DNA of 64,000 nucleotides from contig JANFAH010000056.1 of NCBI GenBank assembly GCA_024663395.1, forward strand, positions 62,001 through 126,000. The letters are read 5' to 3'. This DNA comes from Pisolithus tinctorius. Taxonomy: Eukaryota; Basidiomycota; Agaricomycetes; Boletales; Pisolithaceae. Shown here in pieces: positions 22,129 through 34,412 of the stretch (its first letter is position 1; each line of letters starts with the position of its first letter). The position numbers and the translations under genes were made by a program. The notes beneath the pieces were generated by a model. It saw only the letters and a program-made list of their open reading frames with translations, was not told the origin of the DNA and did no database searches.

Positions 22129-25100
22129 ATGTGGCTGATCACTGGCCCCTTCGATGGGGAACTAGGAAATATCTCCACTACAAGTGAATTGATTCTTTTC
22201 GTAGGCAAATAAATCCATGGAGGCTGACTCAATACTATCTGTTAGAGACGAAACTGCTGAGAGCGGGAAAGAAGTATTCTTTAGGCCGAAAGGATCGTCA
22301 ACTAGTTGTGAACAACAAAAAGATCTCTCGAGACCATTGCGACTTCACAGTAGGCCCATACACAGAGGAGAACGTGGTGCGTAACCTTTTCTTCGGATAT
22401 CTGTCTCATCTCACCGTTAGCACGAAACACTAGGAAGATCCGTGTTTCGTTCCGAAGATTGAGATATACAACGCCAAAGAGAAGGCCATGACCATTGACC
22501 GAGGCGGGAAGCCTTTCATCGTGGACCCATTGTCTCCTTGCGAATTACAAAGCGGTGATATGATTAATATCGTGGTTGGAATTATCATCCAGTAAGGTGT
22601 AGCTACTTCTTTACGTTTTCTTTGATTGATTTCCTCTAAAGAGTGGATTGGAAGCAGATAGCTTGTTTTCTGCCTCCAGTGCGGAACTCGCCCTCCATTC
22701 CAAGACAAGATTGTGCTTCCATGGGTGCGCCTCCCATCCTACTTACAAAGACAGACCGCACACATTGATATTTAGGCTTAAGCGTGGTAACGACGACGCA
22801 TGCGCTGGTGACACATCATATTACCTCCAAGTATGAACTTACGGTTCCCCTAGCGACTTCCCTACTTTCAGCCGCACAGCTAGTCAAATCGGAGTGGCTG
22901 CAAGAATGTATACGTCTCGGAACTACCGAAGATGATACAAACCCGTTCAAGTCCACTCAACTCGAACAGGTTTTCAACCTCCCGCTGGAGAGCAAATATC
23001 GACCAGCCTTCTCACCCGGACTGCCTCCGACATTCAAATCCTTCAAGTTCTGGGAACCCAACGAGGAGAGGTTGAACTTTCTGAATGGGTACCGCTTCGT
23101 CTTGCTTGCTAACAAGAATGCTGAAGTCGACGGTGATACGAGAGAGCTTTGCCTACGAGGCGGGGGAGAATATGATGGCTTCCCTCTGACATCCGGGCAT
23201 GCGAAATGGCGGCAAATGCTTGCAAAGGCGAAGCGTAAAAAGGAAGAAGTGGGTATAAACGTCCTCATTGTCACGGACCATAGGGCCATTCAGGCTACTG
23301 TTGGGCCGACCAAGTGGCAAGAGATGGTTGCCGATGCTCACACGTGAGTGTGTGGCATGAAAGCCAATTCTAGCGCTGACACAATTGTGTTAATGTAGTA
23401 TGTCCGTGTCAATCATTACTGTCGAGACGCTGTTAAATGCGGTAATCAGCATCGATGCTTCGATGCTACTGAGTGCTCCTGATCCACACCGTAAGGATAT
23501 ATTCTGATTCTGCTCGCTTTTCCTAACAATGCCTACTTCGGTGTATCACAATCAGAAGACTGTTCTCCACCACCAGGTAATGCGAACACGCATCCTGACG
23601 AGTCATGTCTTGCCTTGGTTCCTTCACGTCCAGAAGCGATCGAGGTTGATCGCCATTCCAGTCCACGTCCTCCAGCTGAACCGGAGACTTCTGCCTGGAG
23701 ATCCAGATCTCCCCAACCCGGTGCGGAGACTAACGTCCAGCCTCCACCGTCCAGAAGAGTACGTAAATAAAAAGGTTTTCGCTTGAAATCTTTCTTATCT
23801 GCCATCAAGCAACTTATTCGTTCTGTGAAACCCCTATCGACTAACAGTAACCGAGACCAAACTGATAGTAACGTAGGAGCTACGGTTCCACCGGTGTGTA
23901 AATCCCAGTTCCAGCCTTGTGTTACCTCATCCCGTTTAGGCTCCATCCATTAATCGTCCGAAGCTGAAGAGACGAGCAGCAACTCCGACGGCAGGGACGG
24001 CCTCTGTGATGGAATCTATTCTTGTTGAGAAAGAGATGGATCGGGAACCTCCCCTCAAAAAGTTTAAAGCACTTTTTGATGCGAGTGATCCAGACAAGAT
24101 GTCTACTGACGCCCCAAATAGTGGGACCTCTGCAGGCGTTTCCCAGGACACCGGAAGCGCTACACAAAGCGCATCTCTTCATGCTCCCCTCCATGGAACA
24201 GTCCCAGGAATGCGAGCACTAGATGCAGTCGCAGAGGAAGAGGAAGGAAGCAGCTTTGCTGGACCGCTGCTTTCCCAATCATTACCGGCACAGCTCCCCA
24301 ACCAACTTGCCATCGCTCAAAGAGTACCAGCTCCCGCCCGTCAGACATCCAGGGAGCCCGTCGGTGCTGTCAATGGGGAGAAGGACCATGCTAACACTGC
24401 GGAAGATCAGATGGCATCCAAACAATCCAAGGAGTCTACGAGGCAACTAGATACTGATCAGGAGTTTTTGACTGCAGTGGCGTCAAGAAAGAGGGGAAAG
24501 AAGGGAGAAGACAATTTTGATCGTGAATTCAACAAACTGCGTATCTCAAAGCCGGATATCCACGGAGAGCAAGAGGAAGATTGGGCAGTTCTAGGAGATT
24601 TCGATGACGACATTAGGAACATAAGGGGGAACTTCATGGTAGTGACGGAGGTAGACGTTTACAGAAACGGCCGGCCGCGTGAAGTAACGGCCGTTCGACG
24701 GGACTACGACGGGAAACCGAATTTCAAAAAGTTCAAAAAGGTCTGTTCACCTCTACACAGAACGATTGCTGCTTCATCTAATGCTTGGCCCAGACACCTA
24801 CACCCTCATTGAGGCACTCCGTCGAATTGGTGATAAAAGCGGAGGATGACTACGGAGTGGGTCCAGGTACTTCTACGCCCCGAGGACATTCTTTTTACAG
24901 CCAACTCATACACATGTCAGGTTATTGGAAGGATAGTACAGCTACGAAAGACTCCACTTTGCCACCAAGTCAGCCAGGAGTCCAGAGACGACCACGTACG
25001 ATTCTCGAGTCCGAAGATGAAGACACTGAAGAGTTACCGGTCGCGAAGAAGCCAAGGAAGCAACTTGCTGCCGGGGGAGGGAAGTCCCAGGCAGCACGAC

Positions 25101-25291
25101 TTTTCCTGGACTCCGATGAGGAGTCTACCCAAGGTAAAGGCTCACAAAGGTTTACGCAAGGGCGGGAGGCTCCGAACCAGGGCGTCCGTACCGGCGGGGT
25201 GCGAAGCAGTAAGCGACACATCATTGCGGATGATGATTCAGACGAGGAAGCCGCTTTCAAGGGATTTGGGAAGAAACGCAGAGTTCGGTAG
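22129..25291 (+). CDS. NBS1: NBS1/nibrin, FHA-BRCT subunit of the Mre11 complex
   Basis: Regulatory subunit of Mre11-Rad50-Nbs1, acting at DNA double-strand breaks and linking to ATM/Tel1. Start ATG at 22129 (MWLITGPFDGELG). Intron 22184-22245 joins to LLRAGKKYSLGRKDRQLVV and KKISRDHCDF, the GR and SxxH core of an FHA domain. A BRCT region follows (VVTTTHALVTHHITSKYE, LLSAAQLVKSEWLQECI, about 22,780-22,920). A second BRCT-like block contains FWEPNEERLNFLNGYRFVLL. The C-terminal part has the Nbs1 signature DREFNKLRISKP, then GNFMVV, then the Mre11-binding motif KPNFKKFKK (about 24,740). After a 24741-24791-region intron, an extra 165-residue tail ends in DDSDEEAAFKGFGKKRRVR at 25291, an acidic-FxxF-basic end resembling the ATM/Tel1-binding tail of Nbs1 (inference). 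Confidence 0.93.
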
Positions 25292-25509
25292 GGGTATTGG
25301 GCGCATGTCTTTGCCATCTGTGTACGAAACGTATTACATTACATGCCCGCAACTATTCCGATACAACTATGAATGTTGTGCCAACAATTCGTCGTGAATA
25401 GAGAATCTAAGCAATCGCTGTGTCTTAGCGGCGACGCGTCCGCCAGTTTGACTGAAAGCAACCAACAAGATGTATCAGCTCTGTTCAGAAGGCAGGATAG
25501 AATGTGGTC

Positions 25510-27263
25510 TTACAGTTGCTCCTGACAAACGAACCTCTCCGGTGCACCTTCCCAATCGTCCAATATGTTTTTGGTTGTGTTCACCCGGCTGTCGTCCTCC
25601 CCACTGCCGAATAGATCCAAGGCCAACTGTGTGTGGCTCACACCGGCGTAAGTTGTAACGCATCGTGGGTTTACCAGTATGCGAGCCGGTCTGTATGCCG
25701 AATTTGGAACGGACAATCGGCCAGATGGTTGTGCTTCCATAGGCGAGTCGGAATCGGGCATGGCGTCAAAATCTGACCCGGCGTTGACATCTGGGTCCAT
25801 TGGAGTAACTTGACGCCGTTCTCGGCCAGATCCCGGCCTGGAATGCCCATGCCGTTGTGAAGGGTCAATATACTCTTCCTCGTGAACGCCCTCAAGGGCC
25901 TTACTAAGCCAGAGGTCCCTGCAGAACCATGCTTGACTGCTATCTAAGCACGGGGCATCGGGCGGACGGACAGAGACGGGCTCGGAAGACGATGCGTTGT
26001 GGAAGTCCGTCCCGTAACGATACGTCAAACCTTTGTAGTACGACTGGCTAGGATCCACGATGTGAGTCCCAGCTTCACAACAAAAGACCTGGAAAGGCAG
26101 GTGCTGAACATAGCGCGAAGCACCATTTTTGTCCCGAGGAGGAACGGCATCGGGTCTGGAAGATGATTTCGAGTGTCGGAATTGATCACCATGGATATCG
26201 CGCGTGCGCCACCTAACCCAGGAATGAATGATTATTGTGGAAGGCGTACGAAGGCCAAGTAGTTCTTACCTATCCGAGAAGGTGAACTGACCACTGGATT
26301 CGGCCCAGTCCATACCACAGACCATGGCAGCCTCGTTGGTGATGCTGACTCGAAGCGTCTCCAAAATGTCGTTTGGACAGGTGAACCCCTTTAACCATAT
26401 GACGCGGTAAAAGGCAATTTGGCGCTTGCTATGGAGCTCGAGGAGCGGTTCTAGGGCGAGGTTACGCATGTGTGCCTCTTCTTGAGGGTAGTACGCCGCC
26501 GCTGGATCTTCCGTCATTCCAGGGACACGTCGGATTCTGAACGGAACGCCAAGGAGAGTCAACACAGCTTCACAGAGGTCAGTGAGTGTTGCCGTCGAAT
26601 CTGTTGAACCGTAATCCAGCATGGAAACAAACAAGTTGGAAGTCCCCAAGCGTTTTGCCAGCTGGACTATCACAGCCAGTTGGTCAAGCAAGAAATGGTC
26701 GGCCGAGTGAATGGCAAGAGCGATATAGTACAAACGGTCCTCCTTAGCTAGGTCGTCGTATGCATCTTCGTCGACATTCTTGTTCTGGCCGAACGGCCGA
26801 ACCAGAGTGGGACAATAAGCAGCAACCCAGCCGTTGAGTGAAAGAAGATTTTCAACAGCACCGAGGACGTTCTGTGCATCCCCATGCGCAGTGTCCTTGC
26901 CAATCATGCTAGGAAAGTACGCTACGTCAAATCTGGGTCTGCCACATCAAAATGGACCGACACTAACATCGGAAGTTGGAAGCGATTCCAGTAGTCGCGG
27001 ACGCCGTCGGCTATCAAGTCGTCGAGAATGTCAGGCCTCTCATCCCTGCCCACCCTTGCCTGCAGAAACTTGTGTTTCTGGACATTTAGGGTCCTGTCCA
27101 CGCCAGTCACGCGTTCGAGGACGTTATAGCCTCGATACTGTGCAACAGAGGATGGTGCAGAATCCTGTGAAAAGAAGAGCGAGCGTGCAAGGACCAAAAC
27201 AGTTGCAACAGCGAAAAACTTCGCCAGTGCCCCTCGTCTCAACAAGAAGGCCATTACTGACAA
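25510..27263 (-). CDS. GT69 cryptococcal mannosyltransferase-like type II membrane protein
   Basis: Member of the CAP59/CMT1 family of fungal alpha-1,3-mannosyltransferase-like enzymes (GT69) of the Golgi. Start at 27263 or 27254 (MAFLLRRGALAKF), followed by a single hydrophobic anchor (FFAVATVLVLARSLFF), as in type II Golgi enzymes. The first exon runs to about 26,980; a short intron joins NRFQLP to MIGKDTAHGDAQNVLGAVENLL. The catalytic region reads YYIALAIHSADHFL, FVSMLDYGSTDSTATL, PFRIRRVPG, then RVIWLKGFTCPNDILETL and AAMVCGMDW, all typical of GT69. A last exon (26060-25510) has SYYKGLTYRYGTDFHNAS and an NPRCVTTYAGVSH segment, then an acidic low-complexity tail. It starts 83 bp from a tRNA gene on the other strand and is convergent with NBS1. 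Confidence 0.9.
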
Positions 27264-27345
27264 GCACCGCCGCTCGGGACGTGTGGGGTCGATGGCGTGA
27301 AGGTGGCTATGGACCCTTTTATAAGCGTTTGAAGTCGGAAATGTA

Positions 27346-27432
27346 CCGACCTTAGCTCAGTTGGAAGAGCGCGAGACTGTAATGGATAACCCTGTCATCT
27401 TGAGGTCGCCTGTTCGAGCCAGGCAGGTCGGA
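27346..27432 (+). tRNA. tRNA-Tyr (GTA), intron-containing
   Basis: The cloverleaf folds by hand. Acceptor stem CCGACCT (27346-27352) pairs with AGGTCGG (27425-27431), with discriminator A at 27432. The D arm is GCTC-AGTTGGAA-GAGC. Anticodon stem CGAGA pairs with TCTTG (one G-T pair). The loop CTGTAA places the anticodon GTA at 27379-27381. An intron of about 14 nt (27383-27396) follows the base 3' of the anticodon. The T arm is GCCTG-TTCGAGC-CAGGC. Intron-bearing tRNA-Tyr is usual in eukaryotes. Confidence 0.93.
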
Positions 27433-27435
27433 TAC

Positions 27436-27440
27436 TTTTT
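27436..27440 (+). terminator. RNA polymerase III terminator
   Basis: A run of five T residues starts four bases after the tRNA-Tyr 3' end, as expected for Pol III termination. Confidence 0.75.
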
Positions 27441-27633
27441 CTGCAAAGCGGTACTATCCAAGAGCTCTGAAAGTATCCACATGTATCGAAATGCATAATA
27501 TAAAACCAACGCAAGGCAACAAGGAATTGATTATGGAAACGGGGAACTATCACAGCTTCATCGTCGACTAGTAAAGCATTCGATCACCGTGCGCAAATCC
27601 TTCGTCCTTCTCTAGTCCATCAGGCTTCATGCA

Positions 27634-30553
27634 TCACTCCTCTTTATCTCTCATGTCTTGCTTGATCTTCTCCGCAACTACAATACCCGTACGTTCTCCG
27701 CCTCCGAGTGGACTGCTCTTGAATTTGCTGCCGGCTTTGGCACCGGGTGTCGCAGGTCGGCCATCACCTTTAGGGGACCCAACGGAAGAGCCGGAATCCT
27801 TGCCAGAAGCGACGATACGACGCTTCCTTTCCAACAAGAAGGCCTCGAACGACGGTGAGGGTGATGTTATCTTCGGCGCGGCGGAGCTAACAGCGTTATG
27901 GATTGGAGAGCTCGTATTACCAAGTGGGTTCTTCCTCGAAAGCGGCGCATCGCGAGGGACGTCTGGGGGTGGGACACTCGCGGTTGTGCACGCAAGGGCA
28001 TCGTTCTTGTCGACTTTGGTCGTTTCGGAAGTGGAGTCCACACGGTCTGCAAACGAAATCGAATCTGGAGTTTCAGGTTCGTGGTGGTCTTTGACGGTCG
28101 TCAGAGTATCCTTCCTGGAACGGAAAGCAGCTGATGGATTTCTGTTGTTGCCGCGCGGACTCGGCGGAGCGCTCCTGGAACGAAAGAAACCGAGTCCTTT
28201 CATGGTGAGTGGGCGTAACACCGGTGTGCCGGCAGTCGACTTCGAAGTTCGGGGAGACGAAGTATCAGCTACCGCCGCCGAGAGATCGGGGGTTGACTCG
28301 GAGCGGAGGTCCGTCTTCGCGAGGGACAATTCTACTGGGACATACGACGAAACCATATCACCTGCACCCTTGGGATCGAATTCATCGTAGATTTCTTCAC
28401 CAATGAGCTCTACAAATTCAGGGTCTTCAGAACAGGGAATTGTGGGTCACGACGAACTAACCTTCGAGAACGTCTTCTAGCGTGATAATGCCAAGCGGGT
28501 TGATAGCTGGATCGATAACCTGCAAGAAGTCCTCGGCATCCTTTTTTGTTAAAACAGCGTCAGCAGGCATCGTCTGTTCCAGTGCGAGCGAAGCCCGAGG
28601 CAATCTAAGTTTCTGCTTTTCGTTTTCCCCTCGCTCAGCCGATAGGCCCATCTCTATGTCATGCTGATCGTTCCCCTTAGATTTGCTGTGCCTTCTACGG
28701 CCACGCTTCGGCTTCTCTTCCGCGTCGTCCTCATCCTTATCAACGGCAGAATCATCCGCCCACGAGATAGCCTTTGATCTCTTGCGTTCTGTCTTCTCCT
28801 TCGAGTCGTTCTCTTCGTCGCTAGAGTCACTAGAATCCCCCATACCCACACGCTCGCGAAGGCGTTGCGTGAGGGAACGCTTAGCAACCTTCTTGACGGA
28901 TGCAGCCTTTTCCACACTCAAACGAGAAACGATAGCCATGTGAGAACGACCTTCCTGGAACTTATCAAGAATACCAAGTAACGACTCATTGTTGGGCACG
29001 AAAGGGACCTTGTTCAAAGGCAATTTGCGCAAAGGAACGGCATCTACTTCGGAGTTAGAAATGCTGTTCACGATACAAGCGTTTCAACGAACCTCCGGGA
29101 TCCAACAACACGCACTATTGTATGAGGAGCACTGAGTACTTGTGCTGAAGTGAAAATGATTTGATCTTACATGCTTGACCAGAAGGATGCCGATGATCTT
29201 CTTGACCTTCTCGGTACGTCCAGAGGAATCCAATGGAACATCCACTTCCTCATAAACTGGTACACGGCTATGACCAGTTTTGCATATCTTCTTCAGTAAA
29301 TCGTAGTCCAGGCTGGAATCTATAGAAAGCATGAAGACATCTTCGATCGGAGTCATTGCCTATTCGCGAAGCATCTGTCAGATTGTGACGGATGGAAGGT
29401 AACCGGGACCAGTAGATGATGTACCTGTTTAACGACCTTTTCCTGCAAGTCGAGGGTTGCACCGATAATTGCAACAGTATCAGTCTTTAGGTCGCCTCCG
29501 AGTGAAGAAATGGAGGAGTGCATCGCGATCAGCTCTTTGAGTTCTGGATTTACGCAGATCAGCAAGCGCCGGGAAGGTGTTAGAGCGATAGTTCCGACCT
29601 GCTCTACGGTATATGATTCCATGGTGAGGGCCGAGGATAAACTCCAATAATTTCGCAACTGGCCAAGCCACTATACCCTGTTACAAAATTGATGTGGGCA
29701 TCTCGTTAACATGAATGCTCAACTCACCAAGAGGTATATAAGAGCTTGCGTGAAGCCGGCCATTTTGGCACCCAAGTAGAGGCCATGGCGAGTGCATAAA
29801 GACTGCGGAATGATTTCGGAGAATCTGTGGAGAAAGGGGTCAGGTTTGATTGGTGTCTGGTCACAGACGTGGATTAATGTTTGCGGTGATACGTGGCAAG
29901 GGAGACGAATTGCGACCTCGCGAGACCATCGCGAACGTTGAATACACTGAGAGAAAGACTCACATGACTATGAGGACCGTGCTGACGACAACGCTTTGCA
30001 CGCCTCCGCCGAGGACAGGATCGGATATAACGGGAAGCGTCTCGTTGACGATCATGTTTGCCAACAATAGGGTTACCAAGAGCAGGTGGCCATCCTTGCG
30101 GATGGGCTTGATCTTGTTGGCATAGCGTTTCTGCTGTCTAAAGGCCAGACGAAATTAAGTACGACAGCGTGATGACGGAATAGCCCGGATTAATACTGAC
30201 GGGGTGCCACTCATACTTAGCACGTTGAGCTGGGTTTCGTCCAAGCTCATATAGCCTAATGTCAGACCGGCAAATACACCAGACAAGAGGACGAGGACAG
30301 GTATGAGGCAAGCGAAGATGATGTACTCGGTGCTGTGAGGTTGACTGCTGGCACGCTTTGCGTAAGTGTGGAGAAGCGTGGGCTCCCCATTGGCACCACG
30401 AAATTTACGAGCGAGGCTGGGCACATGTTGGAACAGAACGGAGAATAGAGGAGCGATGAGGCGGGATGAACGGGAGGAATGCAGGGGAGTTGGTACCATT
30501 CGAGTACAGCAGGAAATTGCTGGGGGGAAGAGCGAGCGGCCACTCGGCCCCAC
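27634..30553 (-). CDS. CNNM/Mam3 family membrane protein (DUF21 plus CBS domains)
   Basis: Homolog of yeast Mam3 and animal CNNM/ACDP proteins, linked to Mg or Mn handling at vacuole or plasma membrane. Start at 30553 or a nearby Met. The N-terminus has a luminal stretch, then DUF21 membrane helices: EYIIFACLIPVLVLLSGVFAG with LTLGYMSLDETQL, then HLLLVTLLLANMIVNETLP, then VVVSTVLIVIFSEIIPQ and a fourth helix. The CBS pair follows: VKQAMTPIEDVFML, GHSRVPVYE, GILLVKH, then FVPNNESLLGILDKFQEGRSHMAIV. About 130 acidic and basic low-complexity residues (28,560-28,900) interrupt the second CBS before PLGIITLEDVLEELIGEE. The last exon (28356-27634) is a Ser/Pro/Lys-rich cytosolic tail. At least six introns. 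Divergent from the ABC1 kinase gene with about 170 bp between starts. Confidence 0.9.
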
Positions 30554-30722
30554 TTATATTACTCCCAACGCTCTTACTTACTTAATTAGCTAATGCAATC
30601 CGATGTCGAAACTGCGGTGGCTACCAGTCTATTTAAAAAAACCAAGATGGAACGCAGTTGGATCTGAAACTTGTTCGGGATCTAAGCAGATACCCCACCA
30701 GAATCAAACCTTCTATCGCGTC

Positions 30723-32845
30723 ATGTTGGTGCGGTCACCATTCCCGTCACCTGGCACTAGCCGCCGTATCTGTCGACGCCATCTGTTCCTCTCAAGTCCA
30801 GCCCCGCACCGCTCACGCCTCTTCTGTTATAGCCGGCGAACAGCGCTGGCCGTGGTAGGGCTTGGTGTGCTCTGGTTTGCCGACAAGCAGCTTAATGCTT
30901 CCGCCGTGGCGCGAAACATTCGGACGTTATGCACAGTGAGCATTAGTCCTGCAACTTTCGTTAGTTCGTTGTATGTGTTCTTTCCCCTCAGCAGCTTCTG
31001 TGGGCCGTTATGCGTGTTCTACATGTGTTGTACAGTAATACTTTGCGCCATATTTTGAACTTCTATGCTCCACAAAGACTCCGTGTGGTTACTGATGTCC
31101 TTCTCAGTGTACCCTCATCACCCTGGACTACAAACTCAACTTCCAGCCAGAGAAGGCAAATCAAATACCGCAACTTCATGAGAGAGTCGCGGACAGAATA
31201 TACAACCTACTGACATCCAATGGCGGCCTTTACATTAAGTTAGGTGATCACCTTCCATCTCGCAGGCAGTCTCCCTTTCCTGATGTTGTTCCGTATTGCA
31301 GGCCAGGCTATCGGTGCAAATGCGGCTCTGATGCCCCTCCCCATGCAGGATAGGTTCAGCCGCCTATTCGACGACGCGCCACAAATACCCTATTCATCCA
31401 TCCTCTCAGTATTCCAGTCAGAATTTGGCCGTTCGCCAGCCGGTCCTGATGGAGTCTTCGCGGAGTTCGAAGAACAAGCTGTCGCTAGCGCGAGTATAGC
31501 CCAGGTCCACCGTGCAAGACTTCAATCTGGTGAATGGGTTGCAGTTAAAATCCAAAAGCCAGATGTAAGCAAGCAAGTGGAGTGGGACTTGGGCGCTTTC
31601 CGCATAGTGATGTGGATGTTTGAAAGTTGGTTTGATATGCCTGCCTGTTTTGCTGTTGGTGTGTGGGTTTGTTGCGTGTTCATGCTCATATGACGGATGA
31701 CGTCCCCTGGATGCCGCAGATTTCATCTCTCGCCATCTTCGCGAGGAACTTGACTTCTTGCAGGAGGCAAGAAATGCCATCACAACAGCCAAATTCATTG
31801 CCACGGAGCCGCGGCTTAGCGGAAAGGTGCATATACCAAAAGTGTTCACGGAATACTCCACGAGAAGAGTGCTCACCGCCGAATGGGTTGATGGCGTTCG
31901 TCTCAGCGATCGTTCAGGAATTCGGAAGCTCATGGGCGAGGACAAGCGCCCTGGGCTACATCCACTGCATCCGTCCCTTGAAGGCGTGCAGTTAAGGGGT
32001 GGGCTCCGCGCAATCATGCAGACGATGGTCGAGTTGTTCAGCGCACAGATGTTCAGCTGGGGTTGGGTACACTGTGATCCCCACCCAGGAAACATTATCA
32101 TTCGCCCACACCCTCAACATCGGATGTACCCTCAACTTGTCTTACTGGACCACGGCTTGTATGTCAGGGTAGGAGATGAATTCCGACGGAAATATGCCGA
32201 GCTCTGGAGGGCCCTCTTTGCCACAGACTGGGATACAGTAGAGGCCATCACAACATCTTGGGGAATAGGAGCTCCCGACCTCTTTGCAAGTGCCACTTTA
32301 ATGAGGCCAGTGAGCTTCAGGATGAGGAGGGATGAAGACGGGAGCGGCGATTCTGAAAACGGCACCATGAATCAATACGAGCGGAGCTTGCAGATGAAGG
32401 AAAGACTGAAGAACTTCCTGTACGATACAGATAAGATGCCGAAGGAGCTTATATTCCTCGGCCGTAACATGCGAATAGTGCAAGGTTTGTGGTGTGTTTC
32501 CATGTCATTCCCATTGTTCACGTATTTCCTTTAGGAAACAACCAGGTTCTCGGTTCTCCCGTCAACCGCATCAAGATAACCGCTTACTGGGCTTCGCGGT
32601 CGTTGACTACCACAACAAATCTCACCTTTCGACAACGAATGAGAGAATACTGGCGCTATATGTCGTTTAGAATCATAATGTTCTCGATTGACCTGGCGTT
32701 CTGGGCGAGTAAAGTACGACAGTGGATCAGGACTCTATTCGGCATGGCGAGTGAAGGTTTTGAGGATGAGCTAGAGAGGAACATGAGAGGTTTTGCGAAG
32801 AGCGCTTTTGGAGTAGATGTTGCACCAGGTGTTTTCTCCGGATAG
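30723..32845 (+). CDS. ABC1/ADCK (UbiB) family atypical kinase, MCP2-like, mitochondrial
   Basis: UbiB-family kinase-like protein closest in layout to yeast Mcp2 and animal ADCK1/5 (mitochondrial lipid/cristae roles). Start ATG at 30723 gives an Arg/Ser-rich presequence (MLVRSPFPSPGTSRR) and a hydrophobic segment (TALAVVGLGVLWF). Spliced motifs: LYIKLGQAIGANAALMP (the KxGQ motif), AVASASIAQVHRARL, VAVKIQKPDV (ATP-site Lys), LREELDFLQEARN, WVHCDPHPGNI (catalytic Asp) and LLDHGLY (metal-binding Asp, replacing DFG). The last exon, 32534-32845, encodes GNNQVLGSPVNRIKITAYWAS through DVAPGVFSG. That exon and its 3' flank occur again 3.4 kb downstream. About 580 residues. Key residues are intact, so the gene looks functional. 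Confidence 0.92.
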
Positions 32846-33028
32846 AATCGCTGAATGGCGTAGATTTTCATGGGTTGTAGACATGTGCTTTGCGCACAAA
32901 CAGTCTGAAATTCAAGCACATTACCCCGGCTCATTAGAACCTCCGGTGTATTGTAAGCTTAATCGAGCATTTTATAAAAGACTCGGAAGTAGAGACATAC
33001 CACATAGCGAAAAGACTTACATAAAATG
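32531..33028 (+). repeat. Segmental duplication copy 1: last ABC1 exon plus 3' flank
   Basis: Matches 35951-36513 in direct orientation. Similarity begins inside the preceding intron (cgtatttcctttag) and continues through the whole exon and about 180 bp of 3' flank to about 33,028. By eye the exon differs at about eight of 312 positions (roughly 97% identity). Copy 1 lacks a block of about 45 bp present in copy 2 in the 3' flank (see 36,417-36,465). Confidence 0.93.
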
Positions 33029-34412
33029 TTGTTGTGTGGATGGGTACTACCGGTAGCGTGGTTGACCCGACTGCGTTGGCTTCTGATACGGGAAACAACT
33101 GAGCCCAGTAACTACTGAGGCCACTTCGACTTCGTATACGCTGCACCGAACATCGAGTCAAAAGGTCAGGCGAAATAGTTTGAAATAGATCGTCATCGTT
33201 GAACGTTCATTGCTCTCTCAGATCTCAGTCTGATCCGGGACGTCCTCGTACAGTGCTTTGGTCGTACTTCTGCCTATTCAGCAGTAGTAAATAGCAAGGA
33301 AACTGTTGCCAGGCAGGTATGACTCTCCCGAAGATGGCTTTGTTCACTGGGGATTCTCGACACGGACGTTGAATGAATCGACAAATAAACAGGTGATGCA
33401 CTTCATATATGTGCCATCCGCACTCATCTAGGTGTTCCTACCATCGCCCAGTGTTTTGCGCTGATCCCCCCAGTCGTCGTTCAGGCGACTCTCCAATCAC
33501 CACCTTTGAGGACTCGAGATCGTATCTCACACGGTTCTCCGCTGTTCCTCTCGCTTTTTGGGCAGTTCGTCCCCCTCGCTTAACCCTTCCTGGGGATACC
33601 TTGGTCATCCAGCTCTGTGCAGCTATTGTCGAGATATGCCTGTTTTCGTATTGACGCAACTTTGGATATAGCTCTGGATTGGGTGGTCGAAGTAGTGTGG
33701 TTCCTTTTCCTCCGTGAATGTCTGCGGGTGCCCTACCATCTACCATAGTTTGGTGTTGATTACCCCAGCTGTTGTTGTTCGAGGGTCTCTCCTCCCTCCC
33801 CCAGGCGATAGAGGTCTGTGCACGATAGCTCGCCCGTTGCGCCGTTCTACTTCTCTTTTCCGGAATAAGGTACTACTTGACGAGACCTTTCAAATGGTGT
33901 ATAGTTTATGTGCTTTATTTTTGTTGTTTTCCTTTCTGACTTGTGACTACTGTGTTTTTGCTCTATAGCATGCATTTTTGTGTGCTAGTCAGTGTCCAGT
34001 AGTACATGTGCATACATTTTTTTTTATACAAATACAATAGACAAGTTGCAGCTTAGCCAGAGATGACAGACAGTTTGAGCAGGCATCTGTGAGCCCAGGG
34101 CCTAAGATAACAAGGGTTGCATTGTACAAAACATGTGTATGTCAGACTCAGAAGACACCAAACAATACTAGTGTCCAAAAGATGCCGCTCGACTGTCACG
34201 TGACATGTCGGGGGCGGTTGAGTAAGGGAGGCTTCATGCCATTGATACAAAGCAGAGCTTGAAACCAGTATATTCCGTCCATCTTGTAACCATTGCTCCT
34301 TTACGCTTGACCTCTTCGAAGTAAAAACGAAATTATCATAGGTGAGAGAAAGGTAGTACTCTAGGCTTTTGGTTGCCCTCTTACTTTGCTGAAAGACAGG
34401 ATTGCTGATCGA
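33029..34412. other. Insert left part, no gene recognised
   Basis: About 1.4 kb between the duplicated exon and the PD-(D/E)XK-like ORF. No convincing gene. Two diverged stretches, about 33,430-33,560 and 33,730-33,860, resemble each other (both with a 'cctaccatc' start and a 'ccccag' plus 'gttgtt/gtcgtt' core), suggesting an old local duplication. A T-rich tract lies at 34,017-34,027. Confidence 0.45.

Noticed and set aside
22217..22300. ATG at about 22,213 (MEADSILSV frame) as the start of NBS1
   Set aside because: That frame does not give the FHA residues; the other frame reached from ATG 22,129 through a 62-nt intron reads GRKDR and ISRDH.
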